From positions 1-64,000 of the forward strand of contig MVAQ01000114.1 of NCBI GenBank assembly GCA_014825775.1: a DNA stretch of 64,000 bases. Direction: 5' to 3'. A model generated the notes under the pieces. It searched no databases. It was not told the origin of the DNA and worked only from the letters and a program-made list of their open reading frames with translations. A program made the translations under genes and the position numbers. The stretch is from Krasilnikovozyma curviuscula (Eukaryota > Basidiomycota > Tremellomycetes > Cystofilobasidiales > Mrakiaceae). Positions 11,595-24,205 of the stretch are shown here, piece after piece (positions within the stretch are counted from its first letter, which is position 1; each line of letters starts with the position of its first letter).

Positions 11595-14420
11595 ATGGAC
11601 TGGCAGGACCAGACGATAGCCTCACCGCAGCTGCTACCACCCGCCATCCTGCCCCTGATATGCGAGCATCTCACGTCCGTCTACACTTCCTCGGGGCATC
11701 AAGCCCTCGACCCTCATCCGCCTCCTCGAATCCAGTCTGAAGCGCTCGCGACTCTCCTCTCGCTGTCGTTGGTTTCGAGGGAGTACTATAGGACTACGCG
11801 GCCATGGTTGTGGATGTACTTGGAGATTGGATGGCCTAATGGCTGGTAAGTTTTCTTAGCTTACTATACGCAGGCAGCGGTCGGCTCATTCTATCGTCGG
11901 CCGGCTTTACTGCTTCACCTCGGTTTCTCACCTGTGGTCTGATGGTTGTGAATGTAACTGCAGGATGGGTATCGTACAGAAGATCTCAAATGAAGAAGAA
12001 GGGATGGAAGACCAAATCGGTCTGGGCTCGGCTTTCACAATCAACGACTCCGCCATTGAGTGGGACGAAGGTGGAGGGGGAACACGAGGAACGGGCACAA
12101 GTCGAGGGACTTCCACCTCTAGAGACCGATCTTCAACAACGACAGCTGCACTGAACGTCATCACCAATGTCCTCGCTGGAATATCGACAACCTCGCCGCC
12201 CGCCTCTCTTCACCTCGCCAGAGTGCAGTCGAGCTCGCCGACGAGGATCCGCAGAAGCACATCAATCCAGAGGAGGAGGCACTCGAGTAGTCGATCACGA
12301 TCAAACTCGCCATTCCCGCCTAACGTCGCTGGTGGTGGTGGGGTAGCGACGTCGCCCTCTTCAGCCCTCCGAGCGGAACACAAACCTTCTTCCTTGCGCG
12401 GAAGGAGCGTCGAGAAGGCCCGAAGATCCAGCAATGATCCACCTACTGAAACAATGGAAGAAGATGAAGCAGAAGAAGAAACCATCGAGCAGCAACAGGC
12501 AGTATACGAACCGCGAAGGGGTAGGCGAGGCAGAAGTATTTCGCGGATCCTCGAAGGCATCGTCGATGAGCACCCCCTGCCGACGTCACATCCGGCACTC
12601 AGATTTTACCCCCCGCCGTCAATCGAAGCGTCACGCTCGCCGTCAAGGGCATCGTCTCCCGCGCCATCGCTCGCAGAGTCCATCACGTATGAGCTCAATG
12701 AAAGCGGGTTGCCTACACGATCCATCAGCTTTGCGAGCTTCAGGACAACCGGACTAAGAAGGAGTCTGGAACAGGGTGTGAGGATGAAATTTGTTACCGA
12801 GGAAAGGGTTGGATTGGTCCTCGGTGGAATGGGTAACCTGACGGCGTTTGGAGCGACAGAATAGTGAGTCTTCATTCTCCTGTTCATTCAATTTTTTACG
12901 ATGAAGTTCACCTCCATGTTTGTTTTTCTGCAGTATGGACTCTTCGCTGACGCTCTCGAACCTCATCTCGCTTCTCTTCCGAGGTGCCCCAACCCTCCCG
13001 TCGGTGCTCGAAGACGAAGAGCATGAATGGAATCACCTTCAACGCTTTAACCCGCTCGTTGCGCTCGATCTGACGGGGTGCACGAGCGAAGTTGTCGGCC
13101 AGGCTTTTGCAGATTTTTGTAAGACGTTTCTTGAGCCGCGCAATACCTCTTCCATCTCGACAATTTCAGCACCTGTTTTGACGTACTCAACCAAACCACG
13201 GATTCTGATCGCGAAGGAAGATGACCCCATCCAGTTTCCAGGACTCAAGAGGCTCTCGTTGAGGTCATGTAGGATCATCTCGTCTCATAACCTTGACCAA
13301 CTCATCCCGCTCTTCGAAAACCTCACGCATTTGGATCTTGGGTTTACACGTTTGAGAGGGGAGACGCTGAAAAAGCTTGGAGGGTTAGCGCTGAAAAGCG
13401 TTGCACTTGGACGGTGCTCCGGATTAGATGGGGAGGAGGTGTCGGACTTTTTGATCCACCCGTGAGTTGTATCGTAGCTTCTCTTCGTCGGGTAGGTTTA
13501 ACGCTCCTTGTTGTACTACAAGTGCTCGAGATATTCTTGAAGAGCTCGATCTTCGAGGATCTGTCACAGTTCCATGTCCCCTCTCTTCCGAGCAGCTAAC
13601 CAAAGTCATGAAAGACTCACCAATATTTAAGTCGAAGCTGCTTCGCTATCTCGACCTCTCTGCATCGCCCCTCACAGCTGAGCATCTCCAACTGATTCCA
13701 CCGCAACCAAACCTGATCTCCCTTGGCCTATGCCACATGCCGCATCTCTCCCTGCATTCGCTCACCTCGTTCATTGGTGACATTTGCCCCTTCGTTGAGG
13801 TCCTCTCGATGGCGGAGACCGGCGCAGAGCTGATTGCTCCTGGGGGAGTATCGAAGGCTATGATCACGCTCCATGGGATATTCATCAATCCGTTGACGAG
13901 AATCCCTTTGGTCTTCCCAAGCGATGTTGGTAAACCGAAGGTGGAGCCGAAGACGAGGCTGAGAGTTGTCGAAGTCTCGAGCACCGTCGCCAGGGGTTTG
14001 CAAGGTGGAAGTGGAAGCCAATGGAGAGGTAAGCTACCCGATGTTTGGTTCTTTCTTTTGTTAGATGTTCTCATCATTTTCAATGTCTTTGTGTCTGTGT
14101 AAATGTTAGTCATCAAATCCAAAGGCTCTAGAGCATTTTACGTTGACACAAGTTCAGGATGGATTCCACCCTACAATGACACATCACCCATAGTTCCATC
14201 CTCGACACCCTTCTTCCCACCAACATCCCAGCTGCCAACGCTGCAGCACGCAATACCTATCACGCACCCGTGGAGGCGATGGCTCAACTACCTCGCGGAT
14301 CTAGACGGGAAGGTTGAGTCGTCGGTCGGGTGGCATTCGAGGAAGATGGAGGTACTTAAGGGCGATGGGATGCTGGGAAGAGAGTTTGGGCTTTACGGTG
14401 TTGAGGCGTGGACAATCTAG
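11595..14420 (+). CDS. F-box-like, leucine-rich-repeat protein
   Basis: The ATG at 11595 starts MDWQDQTIASPQLLPPAILPLICEH. The first exon fits an F-box-like fold: LPPAILPLICEHL, then LLSLSLVSREYYRTTRPWLWMYLEIGW (conserved LVSR and Pro/Leu/Trp spacing). The second exon is a long Ser/Arg/Glu-rich linker. From about 12930 the protein turns into leucine-rich repeats (LKRLSLRSCRIISSHNLDQL, LTHLDLGFTRLRGETLKKLGG, LRYLDLSASPLTAEHLQL, NLISLGLCHMPHLSLHSL). The last exon (14110-14420) has aromatic-rich GWIPPYNDT and ends at TAG. F-box/LRR proteins select substrates for SCF ubiquitin ligases; that role is inferred. The join near 13461-13498 uses a weak donor but keeps the frame. Confidence 0.8.
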
Positions 14421-14658
14421 AAGCTGCGGACATTGACACCAGCTCGGTACGAACTGCGCTATGGTTTCATCTGGAAGGATGATCGTTCTCTATACATATC
14501 TCGATGATATTCGTGTTATTCCTCAGAAAAGCATACAGGCCGATAATTCTGATCTCAAAATCGAAGGCACACGATCAGGTTACCCCGATACCAGCACACA
14601 ACTATTTGAGGGATTTTGTAGCAAGTGGACCGCACCTTACCCTTCTGACTTGTGCTTG

Positions 14659-17562
14659 ATGGAAGAGTCCCCTCGCAAATCGACTAAACACGTCAGGTGT
14701 GAGGTGAAGTGCGACTTTCCAGGCTGCTCCAAGACGTACAATCGATTGGACAACCTCCTTCGACATAAGCTCAATCGTCTGTCCTCATCCCTGTTCCTCT
14801 TAGCTAACAATCGCTGATCTGATGGTTTCTTAAAGATGACCCTACGACTTATCCCTGTCGTCACTGCACCAAAACCTTTGCACGCCCGGATTTGTTGAGC
14901 AGGCACGTCGCACGCCATGTTCAAAAAGGAGAAATCTTCAAGACGATCACCAACTCAGATCAGACTGCTTCATCGAATATGGAAGAAATGGATGTAAACG
15001 AAGCAGTAGAGGATGAGTCGGAAGACAGAGGGGAAGGTCCTTCCGTGAGCCTGACATTCACTTTTCTCTTACGGTGTTGACATCGCTCACCCCCCTTGCA
15101 ATTTGGCCTTCAGACATTTATATCCCAGCCGTCCTTCCCACAAGCAGTACCCAGTGAGCAGAACTCTCGCAGTAATTTGCCCTCGCCGCACACAGCACTT
15201 AAACCAGCTAGACCGGAGGAACATTCAATAAATCCCTATGAGTGGCCCCCGGATGACAACTTCATTCTCGAAAACTTTGACACCTCTTCGTCTGTAACAG
15301 ACTCAGGAATGTGGCCGCTCAGTTGGGCCCAAGAGCCGGTCCCGACCGACCCCGACCTGGAACAGATCCTAGCTGGACTGGATTGGCCAGACTACTCTGA
15401 TTCCGGCCTCAAAGGAGTAGATCCTGGAACTTATGACTTCGCTTCTGTAAGAGAGTTTCTTCTTGGGCGATGTCAGGTGCACTCTCTTGACGAGTGACAT
15501 GTTGCTATCATCTACTACTGCTAGAACGTACCGCCCTCACCATCAAGTTCAACAAGAATATGGTGTGAGCTGCAGAGCTCAACATGGACTAACTTGATGG
15601 GTTTCTTTCCGGTAAGCCAACCCTAACCCGAAGTCGTTTCGTTTATTCGACATAGCAAACTCTTCTTTGTAATGCAGACGTTCATCGATGAAGACGAAGA
15701 GTTCACATATCAGAAATGTTGCGACAGAATCATATACTTCTGGGATCATATGTCACCTCTCTATCCCTACATCCACAGGCCGACTTTCAACCCTCAAAAA
15801 TCCTCTCTTCGACTCTTGTGGATAATGATCCTCATGGGAGGCTACCCTCTGTCTCTCCACGTTCAGCCTTTCACCCCACTCCCTCAGTCCTCCAAATCCC
15901 TTACCAAACTCCTTCGCAGTTGTTTAGCCATGGATGAACCGCCTCTCTCAGTCGAATACCTACAATGCGCCGTTTTGCTGAACATCTGGGGCGATCTCAT
16001 GGGAACAGGTGGTTCTCAGGAAATATCTCATGGAAACAACGCATCACTGATTGTTCTCACTCGACGCATCAACCTCTTTGTGGATCCAGGAAGGACTTCT
16101 GGTTTCGCGCCAGACGACCTCAACAATCTGGAGGAATCGTGGAAGAGGTGGATTGCAGCTGAGACGTTGCTACGAGTCACATATCAAATCTTCCTTCAAG
16201 ACACCCAAATGGGTACTTTCTTTGGACAGAAACCATGCAGGACTTTCTCCATCTTTGCGGTCCAACTTCCCATGCCCTGTTCACCTCTAGAATGGGACGC
16301 GATGGACGCTTCTATCTGGTTGGTCCACTACAAGCAATCTCAGGAGACGAGGCTATCCAAATTATCTCTGCCGAAGGGTCATCAAGGTGGTGATGTGGAT
16401 TTCCTGCCAGCTCTACAACCAGATTTCTCTCCCAATGTCTCTCCACCTGGACTCGGTGAAGCCATAATTGAAGCTTTGACTCTACAAGGCAATCCGTTTC
16501 CCAGATACCACGCAACAATTGCTCTGCATGGACTCTGTACGGTAGCGTGGGATTTAAGAATGAAGGGGACATTAGGTTAGAAACAAATGGTCCTACATCA
16601 TATTTACTCAAATGGTGCTCATTCGGTGTTTATTGTTATCCGCACAGGTATCAATTTCAAAGTACCAGCGGTTCAGAATTGGAAAAGCGGTATCTTGTGT
16701 GCCTATAACACTCTAAGAGTAGCTGCTTTCGTGACTGGGGAGCGAGTCTTGAAGGATTTCATCTGTTTGTCGGTGATCTCTCTGCTGACGGACGTGTGAG
16801 TGCCTTGATTGTCAAACTCCCTACTTCTCCCAACGCTAACTACCACCCTTCGCTTTGATCTTAGCATATCACTACAGGTTTTTGCTGGAACTCCTGTCGT
16901 TGGTGGGTGCACTATCGGGCGAAGACAATACGAGCTTTCGAGAAGGAAACTCAAAGCCTGGTCCAAGACGGAGGAAGCAGCGACAGCGTACTTGTACGCC
17001 GCAATGTACCTCCAGGATTTCATTAGTAATTGGAATCCCGATCAGGTGCAAGATTTTTCCCCACACACTCAGTGGGCTGCTGCAATCTCTTGTGTGAGTC
17101 CAGCTCCTTTTCAATCTTATATAGCCCTTCACTGATGATTGGTCCATTGACTGCAGCTTCTTTGCTGGACGTATGGTTTTATGACAGAAGGTAGAAGCAA
17201 GGCCACAAAACGGTTCATCTCACCCATCGACTTCAAATCTCAGCGGGTAAGCATCTTCTGCGCATCCTATGCCCAAGGAGGAACTTACAATCTTCATCTT
17301 TTTCGCCAGACTGCAGCACTTCAGTATCTCAACCTTATCACGGAACTGAAACCACAGGAAGTTGTTGAGATGGAGGGAAAGAATTCAACGAGCAGCTTGA
17401 TCAGAACCGTCATCGTGCTCATCGATCGGGGGCACTTCGAAATCGGTACGTTCCCGCCTTTTATCAGCTATACTTTTTCTTCTTACCAATACAGGTTATC
17501 TTTTCCTAGTTGCTATCTGTGTGAAGAGTTTAAAGAGCTTGATTGGAGAATCTCGTTCGTGA
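14659..17562 (+). CDS. C2H2 zinc-finger transcription factor with fungal_trans domain
   Basis: Two C2H2 fingers sit at the N-terminus: CDFPGCSKTYNRLDNLLRHKLNH and CRHCTKTFARPDLLSRHVARH. The last His of finger one is completed only by splicing across an intron with a GTCTGT donor at 14777. An acidic, proline-rich linker follows. From about 15680 the protein shows the fungal-specific transcription factor domain (FTYQKCCDRIIYFWDHMSPLYPYIHRP, then a long helical region). Later exons continue to VAICVKSLKSLIGESRS and TGA at 17560-17562. I start at 14659 (MEESPRKS) because it lies just before the fingers; an upstream in-frame ATG at 14461 would add 66 residues. Target genes are unknown, but the neighbouring esterase, aminotransferase and transporter are candidates by position. 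Confidence 0.85.
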
Positions 17563-17700
17563 TGACTTGGTTCTTTCGTCATAAGAATGTAGACCGTAAT
17601 TGTCTTCCACCTGAGGGGTGTTTGTCATTGACTTGTGGACATCAATATGTTGATAAATCCATATGATGAGTCACAACTATCCTCATTGTCAAGGAAGCTT

Positions 17701-19427
17701 CTATTGACCCCAGAAAGCAATGCGCAGAGCCTCGACTAGGTCCGTTTGGAATCTTTTCCCTTCTTTTAACGCTTCAGCCTGAGCTACTGCAGGATGAGGC
17801 ATGCCCTTATAGATCTCTACCTGGACAGGTACACCATGCTGTTTCAGCTTCTGGGCGTAAGCCAGCCTAAAGAAAACCAGCGGAAGGAGGAGCATAAGTG
17901 AGCGTTGGGTCGTGGGGTAGAGATATATCTGACATACCCTTCGTCTCGGAGTACATCAATCTCACAGACGCCAACAAAAGTCGGAGGGTGTTTTGACCAG
18001 AACTCCTCAGGGCACAGAATCGGGCTGCAGTGCCAGTCAGTCTTCATCATCATCAGAGATTTCAGCAGAGATAATGAAAAAGGGAGCCAAATTCAGTACT
18101 AAATAGATAAGCTATGAAAGGGATTGGTTAACTGACTCTGTAGTCCGGGTTAGGACAGAATAAGTTTCTGTACCAGAGCATCTTGGCTGCAGACAATGCT
18201 GGAGCTTCCTTGTTCTCGGTCCATGAAGCATAGTCGTTCCAAGTAGAAGAACCTAAGTGAGCCTCAGCAGCAGTGTTGTCGACGACAGGCTATATTAAGA
18301 CGAGAAGAGGGTCAATGTCAAAAAATTGAACTGATGAAGTTAGGCAACGCGCAAGCACGCAAGATGTACAAGATGTATTAATGGAAAGCACTTACCACAG
18401 ACATGAGGTTAATGCAGAATTTCAGATCAGCTGGTGCATTTGGTTCCTCTAATAGCATGTTAACCATCACAGCGGCGAGATGACCCCCCGCGGAAGCTCC
18501 CCCGATGCCGCTGCGCACGACAAACAGAGCAAGTTAGCTCCAAGCCCATTCCCTTTAAATCAAGATCTGGTAGCGTACAATCGTTGGACGTTTGCTCCAA
18601 GTTCAGTCCCAGAGTGTTCCCATAGCCAGAGCAACACCTCCCAGCACTTAAAGATACGTGTCGCAGTCAGGAAAGAAACCGACAGTAATTAACAAGTTAG
18701 ATAGACTCACATCTTCGACACAAGCTGGGTAAGAGAATTCAGGACTCAAGCGGTAAGCTGGTGAAGCGACGATGCACTTTGAGATTTCGCAGAACCTTGT
18801 GTTGATGCCTTCTTCCGAGGTGTCAGATCCGAGCACCCAACCACCACCGTGCTGAACCAAACAAAGATGGCATAGTGAGCTAAAGTGGTATGATGCTAGG
18901 GGAGAAACAAGGAGAATAATTACGATTGTGTAGAAGATCGGCCATCCTCCCTCCGGAGCTTCACCTTTTGGTGTGTAGATTCGGACAGGTACCGCGTCTT
19001 GGTCTGGAGCAGTGTATTTCCTAGGAATATAAACAACTGAAGGAGTGATACCAAAGAATAGAGCTCAGACGAGAAAGAAGTGTGCAGATAACACGCTGAT
19101 ACTTACCTTGCTCTTTACCGACGGGGATAGGAGGCGAGTGACCAGGCAGGTAAGACCCTTTAGAACTAAAGAAGGAAAGGCCCGGATAGTCATACCGATC
19201 GTCAATATGTCTACATGGAGCTTGTATATACTACGAAAGGATGATGAGAAGGAGTCTCACCTTTTGAAGTGGTTTGGGTGCCTCTCTTGGACCTGGGGCT
19301 TACCCAGAAGGTACTCGTTGTACAGCGCAAGGTAATCAGGATCGAGTCTCTCAACCACATCTGGATGTAAAGCTCCTCCAGTGATTGGATGAACATCGAG
19401 GGGAGACAAGGTGGTTTTGGAAGGCAT
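17701..19427 (-). CDS. Alpha/beta-hydrolase fold-3 esterase/lipase (hormone-sensitive-lipase family)
   Basis: The start at 19427 gives MPSKTTLSPLDVHPITGG. Exons encode VPVRIYTPKGEAPEGGWPIFY, then IHGGGWVLGSD (the HGGG oxyanion motif), the nucleophile elbow GGASAGGHLAAV (GxSxG, here GASAG), an acid motif GVCEIDVLRDEG and a histidine in KGMPHPAVAQ. These are the catalytic parts of family IV esterases (Ser, Asp, His). No signal peptide is seen, so the enzyme is probably intracellular. It would hydrolyse ester bonds of small acyl or lactone substrates; the true substrate is unknown. Stop TAG at 17701-17703. It is convergent with the C2H2 regulator, only about 140 nt away. At least seven introns are needed, all by GT...AG. 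Confidence 0.85.
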
Positions 19428-19884
19428 CACTACAGAAAGGGGAAGGAAATATATTTCTGATGTCTTTCTTGAAAGTTCTCAACTCTAGAAGAGCAGTTGA
19501 AGAATGATCTGACTGTTCTGACGTCTGATAAAGACGCTGGGGGACTTTTTAAGCTGGAAGGAGTTTGTTTGTGCGCCTCACCGCGACGATCTCGGCGTTC
19601 CGCACGGAGCTGTATCCTCCTCAACTTTTGCTTATCGGGCTCAAAGCGCCAAACAGCATAGGGAATTTCCGCTTGAGGATTTTATTCAATTAATTTTATT
19701 TTTGTTCCTCTGAGAGCCTCTAGTGATTTAAAAAAAAACTCCACTCGCCAATGGTCTCATGAGCTGGTAGCCCATCTCACTGTCCACACCAATCATCTAT
19801 TAGATTTATAGATAGGATGGATCCTTAAGCTGTACCAAAATTAAGCATCTCAATATAAAAATAATCTCATCGAAGCGTAATCCT
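19428..19884. other. Intergenic region between esterase and aminotransferase
   Basis: About 460 nt containing the esterase promoter and the aminotransferase trailer. AT-rich around 19670-19730 and 19795-19870. No open frame of interest. Confidence 0.45.
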
Positions 19885-21666
19885 TTACATAACGCAACCC
19901 AAAACAGCACTGTGCTCGACGAGCACACCTTTCACCGCGTCGACGAAGCCAGCGATCTGTTCCTCCTTCAAGCTCAAGCTCAGAGTGATGAGACCTCGTT
20001 GAGCAATATGATAACCCCTTTCCAGCAGAGCAAAAAATATGAGGTCGAGGATGGTGCTCTTGTCCGCGCCTGACAATGAGTCGGATCCTGTCGTCGTCGA
20101 CGGCGGTGAGACGTGGACCTGCATGATGGACCCCAGACCTGTCATTTTATAAGGAGCGTTACTCAATGAGAACAGCACGTTCAATGTGTCTCGCAAGTTG
20201 TCTCCTTGCTCGTTAAGTTCTGTGAGTGCAGCGGGGGTGAGGACTTGAGAGAGGCCGGTCGCGCCTGCAACCATTGTGAGAACGCTGTTATTGTATGTTC
20301 CACCGTGTGAAAGAGCATTTGGATTTCTTGAGTCGAACCTGAGAGTTGATGATGATGCAGGTCAGCTTGGTACATTCTGAGTTGGAAAACGTTCCTCACA
20401 TTGACATAATCTCCTTTGATCCCCCGAAGGCGCCAAAAGCAAATCCACCTCCGAAGTATTTCCCAAATGTGGTCATGTCAGGAGAGATCTAAAAGATAAT
20501 CTCAAAAAACTCAGCTCCCAAACCGCCCAATAAGTAAGCCACTGGAAGATAAGAACTCACACCAAGCAGCACCTGTCTCCCACCTGGACTCAATCTTGAC
20601 GTTTGAACCTCATCAAAAATCAAAACGATCCCCTTCTCTTTACTTAAGTCCCTCAAGCCTTTCAAGAACTCGGGATCACCAACAACACACCCTCCTGCAC
20701 CGAGCATGGGTTCGACGATGATGGCAGCGATGTCGTCTGCGTCCGCATTGACGAAGGATGAGGTTCCGGAAAGGTCGTTATACGGACAAATGATGAAATC
20801 GTAGGGTGCAGTGAGGACATTGTGCTCATGTTTACGGCCTTCGGTACAGGATGAGAGAGTAAGTCAGCCACGAATTCCCCGATACACGACCTTCCGATAA
20901 GTACTTACCTCCTTCAGTCTCAGAGTCGTGCAAAACTGGAGACTATTGGGTTTAGGAAGATGGAGGTCAGCACCGACTGGTTGAAGATACCTGATTGAGA
21001 CGCACTTTCTCAACCTCGAAGTGACTGAGCAAACTACCATGATAGCCGCCTTCGAATACGACAACCTTTGACCTCCCAGTATACTTGATCGCAGTGGAGA
21101 TTGCAAGTAGATTCGCTTCAGTCCCCGAATTGGCGAATCGCACAAGGTCAACGGAGGGAAAGCGACTGGTGATGAGTTGTGCCAGTTTGGCTTCGTGGGT
21201 GGTATGGGTTCCAAGCTAGGAAAGTCACTCTGTCAATTTATATGGGACGAATGCACTAGACAGTAGAAGACGCACCTGAATGCCGTCTTTGAGGGTCTCA
21301 ATAATAGCCTGCTGAATCACCTGGTTATTGTGTCCATAAATTCCAGCTGAAAAGTCACCTTGCCTAAGTTACCTCTATAATTTAAGCTTCCTACCAGCAG
21401 TGCAACGTAGACATAGAAATTGCTCACATGTCAACCATTTTATTCCCATCCACATCCTCCAGGATGCTGCCCTCCGCTTTCTTCAAGAAGATAGGGAACG
21501 GATGGATGAAGATGGAGCTTCGAGTTCCACCTCCAGGCATGCACTCTACTGCCTCTTGGAAAGATTTATGTGATTCAGGTCGGGAGGAGATATAGCCGTT
21601 GCGAAGTGAGGAGACGGTTGCGTCCAGCTTCACACGGTCGATAGCAGGGGGGGAGGGGGCCGTCAT
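19885..21666 (-). CDS. Class-III (glutamate-1-semialdehyde aminomutase-like) PLP aminotransferase
   Basis: The ATG at 21666 starts [16 protein letters not shown]. Early motifs are [12 protein letters not shown] and [12 protein letters not shown]. Next come [27 protein letters not shown] (cofactor phosphate region), [12 protein letters not shown], the PLP-ring acid in [11 protein letters not shown], and the Schiff-base lysine in [15 protein letters not shown]. The C-terminal exon ends [18 protein letters not shown]. These define the glutamate-1-semialdehyde 2,1-aminomutase-like branch. Fungi do not make heme from glutamate in this way, so the substrate is probably another amino or keto acid. 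The gene lies next to an esterase and head-to-head with a transporter, which suggests a shared accessory pathway. A decayed relative of its 3' end lies 4.5 kb away. Confidence 0.88.
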
Positions 21667-22014
21667 TTTGATAAAGCTGGAAGCACCAAGGAATACAAGG
21701 GAAGAGATACGGGGTAAAATTTGTTTTTCAAGGTGACAAAGTGAAGCAAAACGGCGAAAATGAAAGCGCTTGCTGTTTGGAAGAACGCCGCCCAATTTCG
21801 ATTTGAAGCTCCGGTGGGTTTGGAATCCTCAACGCCTCAACCCATCCTCCCCGTTGCGCCTCAACTCTTCGTTATCTTTCACTTGCGGTCTGCCACAGAT
21901 CTTCCTACTGTATAAGAACTCAAGCTATGCTCCCTTTCTATTTCTATACAGCTAAAGCATCCCTCCTTTCCCTCCCACCCTTTGTTGCACAACTTGGTGC
22001 GACCTTGAACACAA
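21667..22014. promoter_or_regulatory. Shared divergent promoter of aminotransferase and UNC93-like transporter
   Basis: Only about 350 nt separate the two divergent start codons (21666 minus, 22015 plus), so the promoters must overlap. C/T-rich tracts near 21820-21890 and 21960-21990 resemble fungal initiator regions. No specific binding site can be named. Confidence 0.5.
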
Positions 22015-24205
22015 ATGTCGGCCGCTGCTAAATTAGAAGACGTCGATACAACGGTACAACATGTTGTCACAATGGGAGACGAGAAGCGTATCACCAAGCC
22101 CAAGTTCTATCACACCCCGATGTTTTCAGTCATTATTGTTGGGTCCGTATCACCATATGGACACCGCTTTCGTTCCGCTTTAGCAGCCAGTGCTGACTTT
22201 GTTCTGTTCCGTCTTCAGACTCGTAGCTCTCCTTGCTCCTGGCCTATTCAACGCTCTTTCATTGACTGGAGCTGGTAAGTATCATCGCTCATTCCAAAGG
22301 GCTAGGGTAACTGACCTCGCCGTGTTACTCCTGTCAGGTGGTTCTCAGTCTCCATTCTTAGTCAACAAAGCAAACTCAATTTTGTATGCTTTCCTGACAG
22401 TATGTGGAGACCTTATCTTCTCTTGAATCAGTCCTGTTGCCTTACGGGCCTGCTGTTGTGTTTCCAGGTCTTCTGTATTTTTGGAAGCTTCAGTACCTCG
22501 CTCGTCGGATATAAATGGTCCCTCACGTTTGGTGGTCTTGGATACTGCATCTATGCTGGTGGACTCTACGCTGTTAGTCATTGCCCCGTTTTCACCTTCT
22601 ACGACGTCAGCGCTGATGCGCGTTGTATTTTCTTAGAACAAAACAACAGGGTAAGTCAACAGTGACAGGCATTACATTTTCTTAGCACTCAGGCACTGAT
22701 ACTCTCTGGGTGCCTCCCAGAAACCAATGGGTTATCATCTTAGGGGCTGTCATCACCGGAATCACTGGAGGTGTCCTCTGGGCATGCGAAGGCGCTGTTG
22801 TGATGGGCTGTGCGTTCATCAATCACATCTTTCATCTAAATTGTGACCCCTACTGAAACTCTATACGCTGCAGATCCCGAATCTAAAAAGACAGGAATGT
22901 ACCTCGCCCTTTGGCTTGCCTTCAAGTACGTTCTGCCGGACCCTTCTTTTCCTCTTGCCAACAGGAAGTCTCATTTCATCTTTTCAAACACACTTTTAGA
23001 AACTTGGGTACAGTTATTGGCAGCTCCATCAACCTCGGGTTCAACTCAAAACCGACAACATCAGGCTCTCTCTCCACTAACACCTACATCGTATTCATCG
23101 CACTCCAGTGTCTTTGTCCTTTCGTCGCCATCTTCTTACCCGAACCACACCAGGTCATCAGACCCGACGGAACTTCTCCTGGAAAAATGACAAACCGTGT
23201 CTCGATTGTGGAAGAAATGGGTGCGATGTGGAAGAGGATTCTAACACGTTGGGATGTATTGCTAATGTGAGTCTAGGACCCGAATTGGTTCCCAATTTCT
23301 GTTGTCCTTCATTTGGAGTGCTGACTCTTTCCTAAACTCTGCATGCAACGTCTTTGTTGATCAGGATGCCAATCATGCTCTACGTGACTTGGTTCTCAGC
23401 TTAGTGAGTGACAATCTTTGGCAGTCCCGCCCGTGCAAGTCTGATATCCATTCACACAGCTCGGGAACCTTTTTATCGAGCTACTTCTCAACAAGATCAC
23501 GAGCCCTCGCTTCGTTCGTCGTCGGAGTGCTGTCGATCTTAGCTAATGTAGTGCTCGGCTGGCTCCTCGATTGGAGATACCTCTCCGTGAAGCAGCGCGC
23601 AAGATACGGGTACATACTTGTCATGGGGCTCAACATCGTAATGTGGATTTGGCAGACGATCGTCCAGGTCCAGTATCTCCACCACGCGCCAAAGAAACTT
23701 GACTGGGTGGCCGGGGGGAGCTGGTACGCTGGTTGGGGGGTCTACATCGTAAGTCCCCGTCAGCCCAGACACGCGCTCATCTCTGTTTCAAAAACCAAAA
23801 TGATCTCAAACCCTCTTCGTTTACTAGTTCGCCCTAATCATGTATTCTATCAACGCCAACTACCTATACTACATCATTAAAGAACTGGCGACGGATCCCA
23901 AGGACATCGTCCGTCTTGCTGGTCTGCTCAGAGGTGTAGAAGCCGCAGGAGCAGCATTTGGCTTTGGCATGAACACGAACAGCAAGATCTTCCCCGTCGT
24001 ACCACTCGCATTCAACTTTACCTTGTGCGTTTTCTCCACTGCCGTAACTCTTCCGGTCATTGCGAGAGTTGGTGAGTCATTTCCGTTTCTTCTTCTCAAT
24101 GGTGTGATCTAATTCTGATCGGCAACTTCTCTGGTAGGTACTTCTTACTATACGGCGTCTGTTGAAGGGACAGAAGACAGTATTGCAGAGGAAAAAGAGG
24201 TGTGA
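22015..24205 (+). CDS. UNC93-like MFS transporter (DUF895 type)
   Basis: The ATG at 22015 starts MSAAAKLEDVDTTVQH. The next exons give a chain of membrane spans: FSVIIVGLVALLAPGLFNAL, then SLTGAGGSQSPFLVN, FLTVFCIFGSFSTSLV and GYKWSLTFGGLGYCIYAGGL. A motif WVIILGAVITGITGGVLWACEGAVVMGY follows, as in fungal UNC93-type proteins. Later come KTGMYLALWLAFKNLGTVIG, a cytosolic loop (RILTRWDVLLMMPIM), and a C-terminal half ending VARVGTSYY then a short acidic tail; TGA at 24203-24205. UNC93 proteins in fungi are plasma-membrane carriers of mostly unknown substrate. About eight introns are present. Confidence 0.85.

Noticed and set aside
13414..13600. Alternative frames around the third intron of the LRR gene
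   Set aside because: The join from HP to GRFNAP keeps the LRR frame and the other frames lack repeat periodicity.
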